NCBI RefSeq assembly: GCF_004005565.1
Contig: NZ_SADD01000005.1
Span: 186,001-250,000, forward strand
DNA length: 64,000 nucleotides
Source: Lujinxingia sediminis
GTDB taxonomy: Bacteria; Myxococcota_A; Bradymonadia; Bradymonadales; Bradymonadaceae
Reading direction: 5' to 3'
Shown here in pieces: positions 45,001 to 53,946 of the stretch. The position numbers and the translations under genes were made by a program. Position 1 is the stretch's first letter, and every line of letters starts with the position of its first letter. The notes under the pieces were generated by a model that was not told the origin of the DNA, did no database searches, and saw only the letters and a list, made by a program, of their open reading frames with translations.

Positions 45001-47463
45001 GCGGGTCAGGTCGCTGGCGAGGTGGAGCTCAGTGAGGGTGAGGTCGGTGTAGCGGCGGCGATGCTGCACGGTGACACCGACATCGTAGCGGCGTGTGGCA
45101 TCGCGGAAGAGGTCGGCGTCGAGGCGGGCGGTATCGCCGGAGGCCATGGCCAGGTGAAGGTCGGCGCGCTCGAATGTGTCGGTGCCCAGCGTGAGTTCAT
45201 GAAGTTGGAGGCGTACATCACCCAGGGGCGCGTCGAGCTGGCCTCGAAGGTCGAACTCAAGGGTTGCCGAGGTGATGGTCGCGTCGGAGGCCGGGGCGCG
45301 CAGGGCCTCGGCGGAAAGATCTCCCTTTAAGGTGAACGCGCGAAGGGACTCAAAAGGATCCGTGCCGCTTCCCAGGCGGGCGGTAGCGCGCAGGTCGCTC
45401 TCGACGCTGCCGACGGAAGCATCCGGGGTGTGGATGCCCGAGGCCCGCAGGCGCAGGCGAGATTGAAGGGAGCGGGGGGCGTCGGGGCGCTTCTGGCTCG
45501 TGGCGCGGAGCGATGCTCGCTCAAGGCGATTGCCCTGAGCGCGAAGGTTGGTGAGGTCGATCCGCAGGTCGTTGGTAAGGTCAGTGAGACTGGCCAGCGG
45601 GTCTTCGAGGGGAAGCTGAAGCTCGATGCGGCCCTGATCGCGGGCGCGCAGGGTGCCCAGGCTCATGCCGTCGAGACGCACGCCAGCGGCGCGTGCATCG
45701 AGGGTGTAGCGAGCGCGGTAGCGTTCGTTGGCGTGCTCCACCCGCTCCAGATCGGCGGTGAGGGTGCCGCGGCTGTTGTTGATGACGATGTCGAAGGCGT
45801 CGAAGCCCTCAAAGCGCCAGGAGGCATCGAGATCGAGAGAGCGGGCGGCCTGAAGGAGATCGTTTTGCTCAGGGTTGAACCTGGCGTCGAGGTCGATGTC
45901 CAGGTCGGCGGTGACGGGTGGTGTGCCGGTGAGTTCGGCGGCGCGCTCGGCCTGGTCGGGATCGGCTGTGGTGCGTACGACCGCACGTGCACGTCCCTCG
46001 GGATCCAGGTGCGCCGAGGCGAAGAGGTTGAGGTAGGGCGAGAGTGCGGCCAGGCGCTGCGCGCGAATGTCGCCCTCGGAGAGGTCGCCGGCAAGGTAGG
46101 TCAGCGAGGCTTCGTAGGCGTCGTATCGGGTCTCGTCGAGCCGGGCGCGCAGGCCGGCGTGGAGGGTCTTCGGGTCAAAACCCATGCCCATGACCTGGGC
46201 GCGCAGGCGGGTGCTGGCCTGCGGAAGATCAAGGCCGGGGGCCAGCGTCGTGGTGTCGAGGCGTGGGGTGCTCAAGGTGGCCAGGTAGCGGGGTGTCTCG
46301 GAGGTGAGGTCCGCAAGTTGGGCGCTGAGCCGGATGGGTTCTGCGAGGTCCGGGAGGTGAAGTTCGGCCAGCGCGCCGATCTGGTCGCCTCCGCCGATGC
46401 GGGCGCTCAGGCGAAGATCGCCGGGAAGGCCGAGTGACTGGCCGCTGAAGCGCTCCAGGGTGGCCGCCGGGAGGGTCAGGGTGTCGAGGTGCGCGAAGAT
46501 GTCCTGGACGGGGGGCGCGTCGGTGGTGGGCTGGTCTGTCTCGCCCGGGCTCGTGTCGGCGGGAGCCTCAGGGGAGATCAGGGTGGCGCGAAGCGCACTG
46601 AGCGAGAGCAGCTCGCCGACGTGAAGGGCGCCGAGTTCGACGTGGGTGAGGTTGTCGCTGATGCGAACCTCGCTTGTGCCGAGTGTGATGGTGTGGGTGC
46701 CGGCAAGCCAGTCGATTCCCGCGTTGACCTCAAAGCGGGTGAGGTCGGCGAGGATGTCGCCCTGGTAGAGGCTCGCGGTAACCCCGGCGTTGAGCGCGGT
46801 GAGGGTGGCGCTCAGCGGTGCGGCCGGAGCGCCGTCGGTCAGCCGAGGGGAGGCGTTCCACGCGCTGAGCCAGATCGTTCGGAGCTCGGCCGGTGAGGCC
46901 GATGCCTCAGAGAGGGCGTTGAGCAGAGTATCGCGCAGGCCGAGGAGGTCGGGCGTGTCGGGGGATTCGGTGGCCTGGTCGACATAGGCCAGCATCGCGT
47001 CGTTGATCGAGACGCGTTCGACGAAGATCGGGGTGGCCAGGGGTTGGCCCTCTTCGTCGGAAGGGGCGGTCAGGGTGGTCCAGTTGAGGGTGCCGTCAGG
47101 GTAGGTGCGCACGACGAGTGAGGCACGTTCTGCCGTGACATCTTCAACGATCAGTTGGCCGCGGATGAGTGAGCCGAGCGAGTACGAAAGGGTAGCCTCG
47201 GGGATAAAAGCAGCGAGGTTGCTACGACCATCGTAGATGGCGATGTCGTGAATGGAAGCACCGCCGAGCAAGGGTCCGTTAACCTCCCCGACTTCAATGC
47301 GACCTTCGAGGGATGCGTTGACGCTGGCGAGGATACGCTGGACGAGCGGGTCGCGCACCGCGCCGATCTGGACGACGAGCAGTGCGAGCACAACAAGGCC
47401 CAGGATGATCGCCAGGATCAACCCGAGTGCTTTTCCAATTCTAATCATCCAGCGTTTCATCAT
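42055..47463 (-). CDS. tamB: TamB / DUF490 translocation-assembly protein
   Basis: An 1802-residue AsmA-like protein with one membrane helix (about 11-33) and a very long beta-rich body. The C-terminal DUF490 domain (about 1440-1802) has LEATYELDRAITQSL, DPRIIFRISGSADNPQL and TGRPPSRG. TamB bridges inner and outer membranes and helps lipid transport or insertion of outer-membrane proteins. The protein is longer than E. coli TamB (about 1260). No TamA/BamA-type gene is adjacent, which in many species accompanies tamB. Start is one of the two ATGs at 47463/47460. It stands alone between convergent and divergent genes. Confidence 0.92.
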   Translation of the reverse strand: MMKRWMIRIGKALGLILAIILGLVVLALLVVQIGAVRDPLVQRILASVNASLEGRIEVGEVNGPLLGGASIHDIAIYDGRSNLAAFIPEATLSYSLGSLIRGQLIVEDVTAERASLVVRTYPDGTLNWTTLTAPSDEEGQPLATPIFVERVSINDAMLAYVDQATESPDTPDLLGLRDTLLNALSEASASPAELRTIWLSAWNASPRLTDGAPAAPLSATLTALNAGVTASLYQGDILADLTRFEVNAGIDWLAGTHTITLGTSEVRISDNLTHVELGALHVGELLSLSALRATLISPEAPADTSPGETDQPTTDAPPVQDIFAHLDTLTLPAATLERFSGQSLGLPGDLRLSARIGGGDQIGALAELHLPDLAEPIRLSAQLADLTSETPRYLATLSTPRLDTTTLAPGLDLPQASTRLRAQVMGMGFDPKTLHAGLRARLDETRYDAYEASLTYLAGDLSEGDIRAQRLAALSPYLNLFASAHLDPEGRARAVVRTTADPDQAERAAELTGTPPVTADLDIDLDARFNPEQNDLLQAARSLDLDASWRFEGFDAFDIVINNSRGTLTADLERVEHANERYRARYTLDARAAGVRLDGMSLGTLRARDQGRIELQLPLEDPLASLTDLTNDLRIDLTNLRAQGNRLERASLRATSQKRPDAPRSLQSRLRLRASGIHTPDASVGSVESDLRATARLGSGTDPFESLRAFTLKGDLSAEALRAPASDATITSATLEFDLRGQLDAPLGDVRLQLHELTLGTDTFERADLHLAMASGDTARLDADLFRDATRRYDVGVTVQHRRRYTDLTLTELHLASDLTRWETTEESRIGFDGRRLTLDDVELNRQDGNQSIRAHGTFTPGRSQDLELGLRNLAPGQLAHDFHFDQLPDIGGHIDLALTLGGTASHPTVDLRTEASALTYEGEGPFNLSLAADYTDGQARIPEVVLSAYEHDILEMSATLPVTFDLQGNTSIHWKKDFRLNLNLAEITLRDFHQPLPILNEYGVEGDINGRVSWSGSLENPNLEVDLNAQGLQFTGEVNGEFVSLRSIDLATETTYSPPRGPRGGLNSRINLDWRSERIARVHASAALPLAQWLRSVTGYSDEELLWREAFLTLPMRLLVDIPDINLERIPLEQLRQADATGEGSILIDLDGTIARPTGRIDIGLQKLGWTHFRDMFIDLNARLGDGRLNVERLRFEWDGDEILVADGSLPLPVEDLLAGETLEDIPLNFRAQLRQLPISKLSAFNYEFARVRGDIAAYITLDGSLRAPRLEARAGLFDTRLGDGSTGTISMEVRGEDNLLNLDARLCRQYGDLLNMSAALPLNLDVIALASGANWQAPGELRVDVTSDPMELDKVLPTQLLSDLIEEPEGTLEADLKVRGDWQEPLIDGQFSLNQAAITLVPMGRRFVDIDADIALDNDTLDINTFVLNDGPSRASLTGSVGHERFIPDDVDLRLEANEFNLAGLAVDFPVYVSTTTTARGSLQGSPGTINVNIAGLEVVLTDNQEQGLHATELDPDIVILNGNNRNQTEDQTNASELANRDLSDPGAMNLRVNVKVDRDAWVRHPIGDVNIKADIVALLAGTNISLTGSAEAIRGDLEFLGRRFIVEPSEVVFTGATPPNPRLQLEATYELDRAITQSLGPPSEGDPRIIFRISGSADNPQLVLQSDPAMTDTEILFVLMTGRPPSRGDVGQDEGVANQALGAVSGLFFGLLQDQLAGTVPVDVLRLEPGDGGLQGGRLEFGKYITNDIFVSYRVQFGGEEDDATNIVRVEYHFLPRWMVELTYTDRNEGGANIFWDVY

Positions 47464-47730
47464 TATCCGGCGCCAGGCGCGACATGAAGCGGCGCGTCAT
47501 CTTCCCAGATTCCATCGAAGGCGCAAGGCCGGCCGGTATGACTGCGCGGGGATATCAGGGAGGGCGATGGGCAAAGGCGGAGGTTGCGCGCGTTGGCGGC
47601 CCGGCGTTACGATGACACGCGTGAGACGATGTCCAGGATACTTTAAGCATTCTACGTGAAGCCCGGCTCGCCGGAGTCACGCATCGACGCGCAAAAACTC
47701 GGCGCGTCAGTCATTTTGAGGAGGCAGGTG

Positions 47731-48720
47731 ATGGTGGTTTTTCGTAACAACGCGCCGGGCGCGCTCTGGCGAACGCTGGTGGGGCTTTGTCTTCTGGTGG
47801 GCGCGTTGGCGCTGAGCTCGCCCGTGATGGCGCAGGGAATGTCGATGTTGGAGACGATCCGCGCAGCCAACGACGCGTTCGAGTCCGAGGACTACCAGAC
47901 TGCCTACGACCTTTATAGTGAGGCGTATGAGGAGCTTCCGGAGCCGACGATCCTGTATCGGATGGGGCAGGCCGCCGAGAGCCTCGGGATGTATCGCGAA
48001 GCGATCGAACACTACACGACCTATCTCGATGAGGGGCAGGATATCGAGTTCATCGGGCGCATCGCCGAGGTGGTGCCGATGTTGCGCGAGAAGGTTCCCG
48101 CGATCCTCGATGTGAGCAGTGAGCCTGCCGGTGCGACGATCGTAGCCGTGGATGCCGAGGGAGGAGAGCAAGAACTCGGTGTGACGCCTGCCCGGGTGGA
48201 TGTGGGCCCGGGAGAGGTGACCGTGGTGCTGCGCGCCGAGGGGTATGAGGAGGCGATCTGGCAGGAGAGTGCCGAGGCCGAAGGCAGCTACACCTGGGCT
48301 CCGGTGCTCGTTGAGGCGGCGCCGGTGTTGGTGGCTCTGGAGGATGTCAGCAGCGTGGAGGGAGAGGGCGGCACGCTGGGAACGTGGGGCTGGACGACGA
48401 CCGGTCTGGGGGTGGCGGCGCTGGCCACCGGCGGGGTGTTTACGCTCCTTCAGAACAGTGCGACCGAAGAGGTGAACTCCTACGACAAACAGGCTGTTGG
48501 CGCGACCCGCGGGGAGCTTGACGGGCTGAAGAGCGACGCCACCGGTTACTTTCAGACCGCGCGGGTGGCCTACATTGCCGGCGGTGTGCTGACCGCGGCC
48601 GGTGTGGGTATGCTCATTTATAACGTCAGCCAGGGCGAAGGTGCCTCGGATGAGGGCTTGAGCTTTGAGGGCGGTGTTAGCCCTGAGGGCGGGTTTGTGC
48701 AGCTGCGTGGTCGATTCTGA
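47731..48720 (+). CDS. Secreted TPR-PEGA protein
   Basis: A 329-residue exported protein. The signal peptide ends VMA-Q (residue 34). Residues 45-105 form a TPR-like helix array (AYDLYSEAYEELPEPTILYRMGQAAESLG). Residues about 120-190 are PEGA-like with DVSSEPAGATIVAV and LRAEGYEEAIW. Two hydrophobic helices (about 220-245 and 275-300) separate it from a Gly-rich tail. It is 10 nt before the kinase-TPR gene and likely in one operon. GAGGAGG lies a few nt upstream of ATG 47731. The pair may form a sensor and its partner, but this is inference. Confidence 0.85.
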   Translation: MVVFRNNAPGALWRTLVGLCLLVGALALSSPVMAQGMSMLETIRAANDAFESEDYQTAYDLYSEAYEELPEPTILYRMGQAAESLGMYREAIEHYTTYLDEGQDIEFIGRIAEVVPMLREKVPAILDVSSEPAGATIVAVDAEGGEQELGVTPARVDVGPGEVTVVLRAEGYEEAIWQESAEAEGSYTWAPVLVEAAPVLVALEDVSSVEGEGGTLGTWGWTTTGLGVAALATGGVFTLLQNSATEEVNSYDKQAVGATRGELDGLKSDATGYFQTARVAYIAGGVLTAAGVGMLIYNVSQGEGASDEGLSFEGGVSPEGGFVQLRGRF

Positions 48721-48730
48721 GGGTATCTCC

Positions 48731-51169
48731 ATGAGCGGAACAGGCGTGTGGTTGGTGGCGCAGGTCGCGGATTACGTGGACCTGGCTGAGGGTGTGGGCT
48801 ATGGCACCAGCCTCTCGTCCTGGATTGCGCTGGTGGGGGGACTTGTCGCCGTCGGTGTGCTTGTCGGGGTGGTATTTGCGGGGATGCGTTGGGTGCGCGT
48901 GGCGATGAGCGCGAGCAACAGCGCGCCGGTGCAGATGCTGCCGCGGGAGACTCGGGCTCGGGTCGATAAGGCGATTGCGTCGGGAGAGTTTGAGGTCGCC
49001 GGCGATCTTTTGACGCGGGCCGAGGCGCTCGATGAGGCGGCGGAGGCGTACTTTAAGGGGGGCGTGTTTTTGAAGGCTGCGCGCACCTTTGAGCAGGCGG
49101 GGAGCCGACTTCAGGCGATCTATTGCTTCAAACGCGCCGGGGATCACGAACAGGCCGCACGGGTTTATGAGCAGATGGGTGACGAGCGCTCGGCAGCCGC
49201 GGAGTACTTTCAGTCGGGGGCCTGGGAGCGTGCGGCGCAGCATTATGAGCGGGCCGATGATATGCGCCGCGCGGCCGAGAATTATGTGCGCGCGGAGCGT
49301 TGGCTGGAGGCGGCCCGGGCCTACGACGCGGCCCGGCGCCCGGGGGAGGCGGCGGAGTATTATGCGCGCCATGTGGAGCGGCATCGCGCCGAGCATGGTG
49401 TTGATGTGGCGGCGCTTCCCGATGAGCTTCGGGAGCAGGCTCGACGCGCCGGGGAGTTGTTCCGGGAGGCCGGCGAGAATCAGCGCGCCGGTGAGATCTT
49501 TCTGGCAGCGGGCTTTGCGGCGGAGGCCGCTGAGACGCTGCGCGTCTCGGGTGACTTTACCCGGGCAGCAGATCTGTTGATCGAAGCGCGTCAGCCGGAG
49601 CTCGCCGCGAAGTTCCTGGAAGAGGCCGGTGAGGCCAAGCGGGCCGCGCGTATGCGAGCGCAGGTAGCCCTGGCCGATGGCGAGCGTGGAGAGGCGGCGG
49701 CACATCTTCGCGACGCCGGGGAGTACGCGCAGGCAGCGGAGCTCTTCGCGGAAGTCGGTAAGATGGAGCAGGCAGCGGAGCTCTACGAGCGGCTCGGCGA
49801 GTTTGAGGAGGCGCTCAAGCTCTATCTGGAGATTCCACGTTTTGCGCATGCCGCGCGTTGCGCCGAGCAGGCCGGTCAGTTGGCGCGGGCCGCCGAGTAT
49901 TACCAGGAAGCCGGGGATGTGGAGGGGCAGCTGCGGGTGCTTGAGGAGCAGGGCGACTACTTCAGGGTGGGACGTCTGCGTTTTGAGCATCGCATGTACG
50001 AGGAGGCCCTCGGTGCGCTCTCCAAGATCGACTCTCGCGACGCGATGTACAGTCGCAGTCTGGAGCTGCAGGGCGATGTGTTGCGCGCGCAGGGCCGTGC
50101 GGAGAAGGCCTATGGCAAGTACCGCGCTGCTCTGGGCAATCGTGAGGCATCGCCAGCGACGCTGCCGCTGCTCTACAAGATGGGGCGTGCGCTGGAGGAG
50201 GAGCCCGACCTGGCCGGAGCCCTGGAGTGCTACAGCAAGGTCCTGGAGGTTGAGCCCAACTTCGAGGATACAACGATGCGTGTGGGGGCGATTCGCAAAC
50301 GGATGCGCCGCGGGACGCTGACCGGTCGAACCACCAGCGGGCTTTTCGGTGGGGGTGGGGCTGAAGGCGAAGAGACGCGGCGCTACGAGATTCTCGAAGA
50401 GATCGCGCGGGGCGGGATGGGCATTGTCTATAAGGCGCGCGATACGGTGCTGGGCCGCGTGGTGGCGTTTAAGATTCTTGGCGAGAACCTGCGCGATAAC
50501 GAAACTGCGGTGAAGTACTTTCTGCGTGAAGCGCGCGCTGCCGCGGCGCTCTCCCACCCGAACATTGTCACGATTTACGACGCCGGCGAGCAGGATGGCG
50601 AGTATTATATGGCCATGGAGTTTGTGGAGGGGACGACGCTTAAGGAGCTTGTTCGCCGCACCGGAGCGCTATCCGACGACAAGGTGCGCCATATTTTGAT
50701 GGGGTGCAGTCGAGCGCTGCACTATGCGCACGGCAAGGGCATCATTCACCGCGATATCAAGAGCGGCAACGTGATGACGACCCGCGACCGGGCGCTCAAG
50801 GTGATGGACTTTGGTCTGGCGAAGTTTTTGAAGGAGTACCAGAACAACCACACCCAGCAGGTGGGCACGCCCTTCTACATGTCGCCAGAGCAGATCATCG
50901 GCAAAGACATCGATTTTCGCAGCGATCTTTATAGCCTGGGATGCACCATCTTTGAGTGTGCGACGGGCACCGTCCCCTTCTTCAAGGGGGATTTGAGCTA
51001 CCATCACCTGCATACGCGTCCGCCCTCGCCGCGCTCGATCAACCCGGGGTTGAGCGAGGAGACGGACGCGATGATCTTGAAGCTGCTGGAGAAGGAACCC
51101 AATCGACGTTATCAGTCGGCCAATGAGGTGATCGACGCGCTGAGTGCTGCCATGCCAGCGCGTGCCTGA
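48731..51169 (+). CDS. TPR-rich membrane Ser/Thr protein kinase (kinase at the C-terminus)
   Basis: An 812-residue protein with a membrane helix near residues 29-53. About 450 residues of TPR-like helix pairs follow (repeated A-A-x-x-Y/F-x-x-A-G/E). A C-terminal kinase domain (about 550-805) has the glycine loop IARGGMGIVYKA, VAFKIL, catalytic loop HRDIKSGN, DFGLAKF and GTPFYMSPEQ, so it should be active. Most bacterial kinases of this kind carry the kinase at the N-terminus, so the order is reversed. ATG 48731 lies 10 nt after the PEGA gene stop. It is followed by a convergent TPR lipoprotein 15 nt away. Confidence 0.93.
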   Translation: MSGTGVWLVAQVADYVDLAEGVGYGTSLSSWIALVGGLVAVGVLVGVVFAGMRWVRVAMSASNSAPVQMLPRETRARVDKAIASGEFEVAGDLLTRAEALDEAAEAYFKGGVFLKAARTFEQAGSRLQAIYCFKRAGDHEQAARVYEQMGDERSAAAEYFQSGAWERAAQHYERADDMRRAAENYVRAERWLEAARAYDAARRPGEAAEYYARHVERHRAEHGVDVAALPDELREQARRAGELFREAGENQRAGEIFLAAGFAAEAAETLRVSGDFTRAADLLIEARQPELAAKFLEEAGEAKRAARMRAQVALADGERGEAAAHLRDAGEYAQAAELFAEVGKMEQAAELYERLGEFEEALKLYLEIPRFAHAARCAEQAGQLARAAEYYQEAGDVEGQLRVLEEQGDYFRVGRLRFEHRMYEEALGALSKIDSRDAMYSRSLELQGDVLRAQGRAEKAYGKYRAALGNREASPATLPLLYKMGRALEEEPDLAGALECYSKVLEVEPNFEDTTMRVGAIRKRMRRGTLTGRTTSGLFGGGGAEGEETRRYEILEEIARGGMGIVYKARDTVLGRVVAFKILGENLRDNETAVKYFLREARAAAALSHPNIVTIYDAGEQDGEYYMAMEFVEGTTLKELVRRTGALSDDKVRHILMGCSRALHYAHGKGIIHRDIKSGNVMTTRDRALKVMDFGLAKFLKEYQNNHTQQVGTPFYMSPEQIIGKDIDFRSDLYSLGCTIFECATGTVPFFKGDLSYHHLHTRPPSPRSINPGLSEETDAMILKLLEKEPNRRYQSANEVIDALSAAMPARA

Positions 51170-51184
51170 GGGTTTGCTGTTGCA

Positions 51185-52057
51185 TTAGCGCAGGGGGCGC
51201 ATGTCGTCGCGTTGCTCCAGGGCGGGCATGGCGTCGCGGGCGCGAGCCTGCATCTGGCGGGCATCTTCTGGACGGCCCTGACGCTCCAGGAAGGCCGCGT
51301 AGCGAAAGAGTAGCCCGGGCTGCTCACCGAGGCGATCCAGGAGCTCGTCGAAGACTACAGTGGCCTGAGAGGGGCGATTCAGATGCTCCAGGGCGTCGGT
51401 GAGGTTGAGGCCCACCTGAAGATCGTCGGGGTGACTCTCGTAGAGGGTGTTTAGGTAGGAGAGCGCTTCGCGGTGGCGGCCCTCGGAGAGGAGAAGGATG
51501 CCCAGGCGCAGGCCGGCCTGGCGGTCGCCTGGCGAGGCGGTCCAGAGCCAGAGGTAGTGGGCGATGGCATCGTCGATACGGCCGAGCTCTTCGAAGGCGC
51601 GGGCGGTGTCGCGGTGAAGTTCGGGGTCATTGGGAAAGAGATTGAGGGCGTCTGTGAGCAGGGGTTGCAGGCGATCGGCCGGCAGCGTGATCTCGCGGGC
51701 CATGGTGAGGGCCTGGCGCAGGTCGACGCGGCGCTGCGCTGTGGCCGGCTCCACGGCAGCGGCCTCGCGGAGCCTGGCGATGGCGTCTTCCGGGCGGCCC
51801 TCGGCCCGGGCCTTCTCAGCCAGGGCGCGGTGGGTGCTGGCAAGCAGCAGGAGGGCGTCGCGCCGGGAGGTGTCTTCCTCATCAAGGGCCAGTTCAGCGA
51901 GCGCGCGAGCTTCGTCGGGGCGATCGCTATCGAGCGCGGCGCGTGCGTCGGTCAGGTAGAGCTCACCGGGACCAGGCTTGTGGGCGCAGGCTGCACTGCT
52001 GAGAAGGGTCGCGAGGATGGCTGCTGAAGACAGGCCTCGCCAGCTGTGGTGGGACAT
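51185..52057 (-). CDS. TPR lipoprotein
   Basis: A 290-residue exported protein: the signal peptide ends SAAC (lipid Cys24), followed by about seven TPR-like repeats, including DPELHRDTARAFEELGRIDDAIAHY. It is convergent with the kinase gene. ATG 52057 is chosen because GGGAG lies 7 nt upstream and it starts the signal peptide; the frame extends to 52168. A scaffold role is likely, but the partner is unknown. Confidence 0.87.
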   Translation of the reverse strand: MSHHSWRGLSSAAILATLLSSAACAHKPGPGELYLTDARAALDSDRPDEARALAELALDEEDTSRRDALLLLASTHRALAEKARAEGRPEDAIARLREAAAVEPATAQRRVDLRQALTMAREITLPADRLQPLLTDALNLFPNDPELHRDTARAFEELGRIDDAIAHYLWLWTASPGDRQAGLRLGILLLSEGRHREALSYLNTLYESHPDDLQVGLNLTDALEHLNRPSQATVVFDELLDRLGEQPGLLFRYAAFLERQGRPEDARQMQARARDAMPALEQRDDMRPLR

Positions 52058-52167
52058 AGGTAAACTCCCGAATGAGGGCGTCGCACGGTGAAGCGGGTGG
52101 CGAGGGGGGCGTCGCCATTCGCATCGCCCGGTGACGTCATGAGGACGAATCACCTTCTTCGCTAACA

Positions 52168-52968
52168 TTGACGAGCGCGCTTTTGAAGATCTTCGATCCC
52201 CATATCCGAAGTCGCACCCAGAGCGACGCTGACCTTAAGAACCTGGCCTACTTCGGAACCGAGCGCGTGGTGAGCTGCCTGTCGCTGGGGCAAGCGCCAG
52301 AGCGGGCCGAGGAGCTTCTTGCGGCGATGGAGGCGCATGCAGGCGCCGAGGTTCGCCGGATGGAGCGCTGCGGCCTGGAAGCCAGCGCAGCGCTGGGAGT
52401 GTTGCCGGGGATGCGACCGCGGCGTGCACATTATGAGGTGTGGCGTCGCATGCCCGAGCTCCTGGCCTTGCCTGCAGTGGTGGCACTTGGAGAGGTGGGC
52501 GTGTGGGAGGACTCGGCGTCGCAGTGGGAGCTCTTTGAACGGCAGGTGAAGATCGCGCAGGAGGCGGGGATCAAGGCTGTCATCGTGACGCCGCCGCGCG
52601 ATCTTCGTGTGACGCTGACCTATAAGATGATGCAACGCCTGGAGAAACTTCGGGCCGATCCGTCGCGGGTTTTGATGATGCACGTCGACGCGACGACCCT
52701 GGTCAATGTGGTGCAGAGCGGCTTTGGGGCCGGCGTGGCGGTGGGGGCTTCGACGCTGGAGCCTCGCCGTGCGGCCCGGGTGGTGCGCGATGCGATGGAA
52801 GCGTTGGGCTCATGTGAGCGCATCGCGTTGAGCTCGGCACTTCGGGTGGGGGGATCGGACCTGCTCGCGATCCCCAAGACGGTCGAGGCGTTGCGAGCGC
52901 TGGGCTCAGGGGATGGCGAGGTCGAGGCGCTTGTGTGTGGAAACGCCCGCGCGGTCATCGATGGTTGA
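52168..52968 (+). CDS. TatD-like hydrolase with altered metal site
   Basis: A 266-residue TIM-barrel protein of the TatD-like amidohydrolase group. It starts IFDPHIRSRTQSDADL, so the first motif is H-x-R where TatD has H-x-H. ALGEVGVWE provides the metal Glu, and MMHVD the next His. The motif change may reduce the two-metal centre to one. TTG at 52168 is the best start but has no Shine-Dalgarno; TTG 52183 is an alternative. The C-terminal 63 nt overlap the end of the convergent PAP2 gene. TatD proteins are DNases or deacylases; the substrate here is unknown. Confidence 0.78.
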   Translation: MTSALLKIFDPHIRSRTQSDADLKNLAYFGTERVVSCLSLGQAPERAEELLAAMEAHAGAEVRRMERCGLEASAALGVLPGMRPRRAHYEVWRRMPELLALPAVVALGEVGVWEDSASQWELFERQVKIAQEAGIKAVIVTPPRDLRVTLTYKMMQRLEKLRADPSRVLMMHVDATTLVNVVQSGFGAGVAVGASTLEPRRAARVVRDAMEALGSCERIALSSALRVGGSDLLAIPKTVEALRALGSGDGEVEALVCGNARAVIDG

Positions 52969-53946
52969 GCGTGCCTGGTGGTGCGCTGGAGCCGGCGAGG
53001 GGCTGGGGGCGACGTCGAGGGCAAGGCCACGGCGCGTGCGGGGTACGCCGCGCGCGTCAAAGCGGGTGTTATAAACCAGCGTCGAGATCAGGGTCCCCAC
53101 CGCCGCGCCGACGACGACGTCGGAGAGAAAGTGTTTCTGATCGTAGAGTCGACTCACCGCAACGGTGGTCGCCGCGCCGTAGAGCAGGGTGTAGGGCAGC
53201 GCGCGACCGAGCAAAAAACGCTCGGTCGGTTCGGCGTCGGCCAGCACGCGGTGGTAGAGCCCATCGCTTATATCTCGGGCCAGAAAGGTCGCCGCCGCAA
53301 AACTCAACGAGGAGTGACCCGAAAAGAACGAGAGGTAATCCTCGCCGCCGTGCCAGCCGTAGGCGCGTCGCTCCAGTGCGACGTAGGGGCGCGCGCGGCC
53401 CACGAAGAATTTGGCGGCGGTGGTCAGGAGCGCCGTCCAGGTAAAGCTCTCCAGATACGCCATCGTGGAGTGCAGGTGGTAGGGGCCCTGCCAGGGGTAG
53501 AGGCTCTTGCCTGTGAGTCCTGACCAGGTGGCGCCCAGTCCGTAGTAGAGCATCGGGAGCGCGCTGAGGGCGTACCCACCATAGTCGGGGATGCCTCCCA
53601 GGAAGGGCGCGCCGGTTTCGAGATTGCCGTGAAAGGTTTCGGCGACGCGGTAGTCGAGGCTCCCCGGGGTGGGCGTGCCCATCGCGGGCACCGGTGCGGC
53701 GAAGAGGCGACCGCCGAAGACGGTGAGCACCGCCGAGGTGGGAAAAAGCACGCCCAGGGTGCCCAGAGCCACGGGGGAGTAGTTCTGGGACAGGGGAACC
53801 GTCGCCGTAGTGGAGGGGGGCTGTGATGCTTCTACGGCAGGCGCGGGCTCCGAGGCGGGCTGTTGGGCGAGGGTCAGCGCGGGCGCGCTGAAGACGAAGA
53901 GCAGCGCCGCGAAGAGCGCGCTGAAATGGGGGCGAGTGAAGTTCAT
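52906..53946 (-). CDS. PAP2-superfamily phosphatase
   Basis: A 346-residue membrane protein with a signal-peptide-like start (MNFTRPHFSALFAALLFV). The three PAP2 motifs are present: KFFVGRARPY (K-x6-RP), SFFSGHSSLSF and SRLYDQKHFLSD. PAP2 enzymes remove phosphates from lipids such as undecaprenyl pyrophosphate or phosphatidic acid. The mature N-terminus is Pro/Ser/Thr-rich. ATG 53946 is chosen because the hydrophobic start follows; the longer frame to 54141 runs toward rsmA. The end overlaps the convergent TatD-like gene by 63 nt. Confidence 0.9.
   Translation of the reverse strand: MNFTRPHFSALFAALLFVFSAPALTLAQQPASEPAPAVEASQPPSTTATVPLSQNYSPVALGTLGVLFPTSAVLTVFGGRLFAAPVPAMGTPTPGSLDYRVAETFHGNLETGAPFLGGIPDYGGYALSALPMLYYGLGATWSGLTGKSLYPWQGPYHLHSTMAYLESFTWTALLTTAAKFFVGRARPYVALERRAYGWHGGEDYLSFFSGHSSLSFAAATFLARDISDGLYHRVLADAEPTERFLLGRALPYTLLYGAATTVAVSRLYDQKHFLSDVVVGAAVGTLISTLVYNTRFDARGVPRTRRGLALDVAPSPSPAPAHHQARSTIDDRAGVSTHKRLDLAIP

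Noticed and set aside
45430-46437. A plus-strand open frame inside tamB
   Set aside because: Antisense to a continuous beta-rich protein; low-complexity Gly/Ala/Val translation with no recognisable motif.
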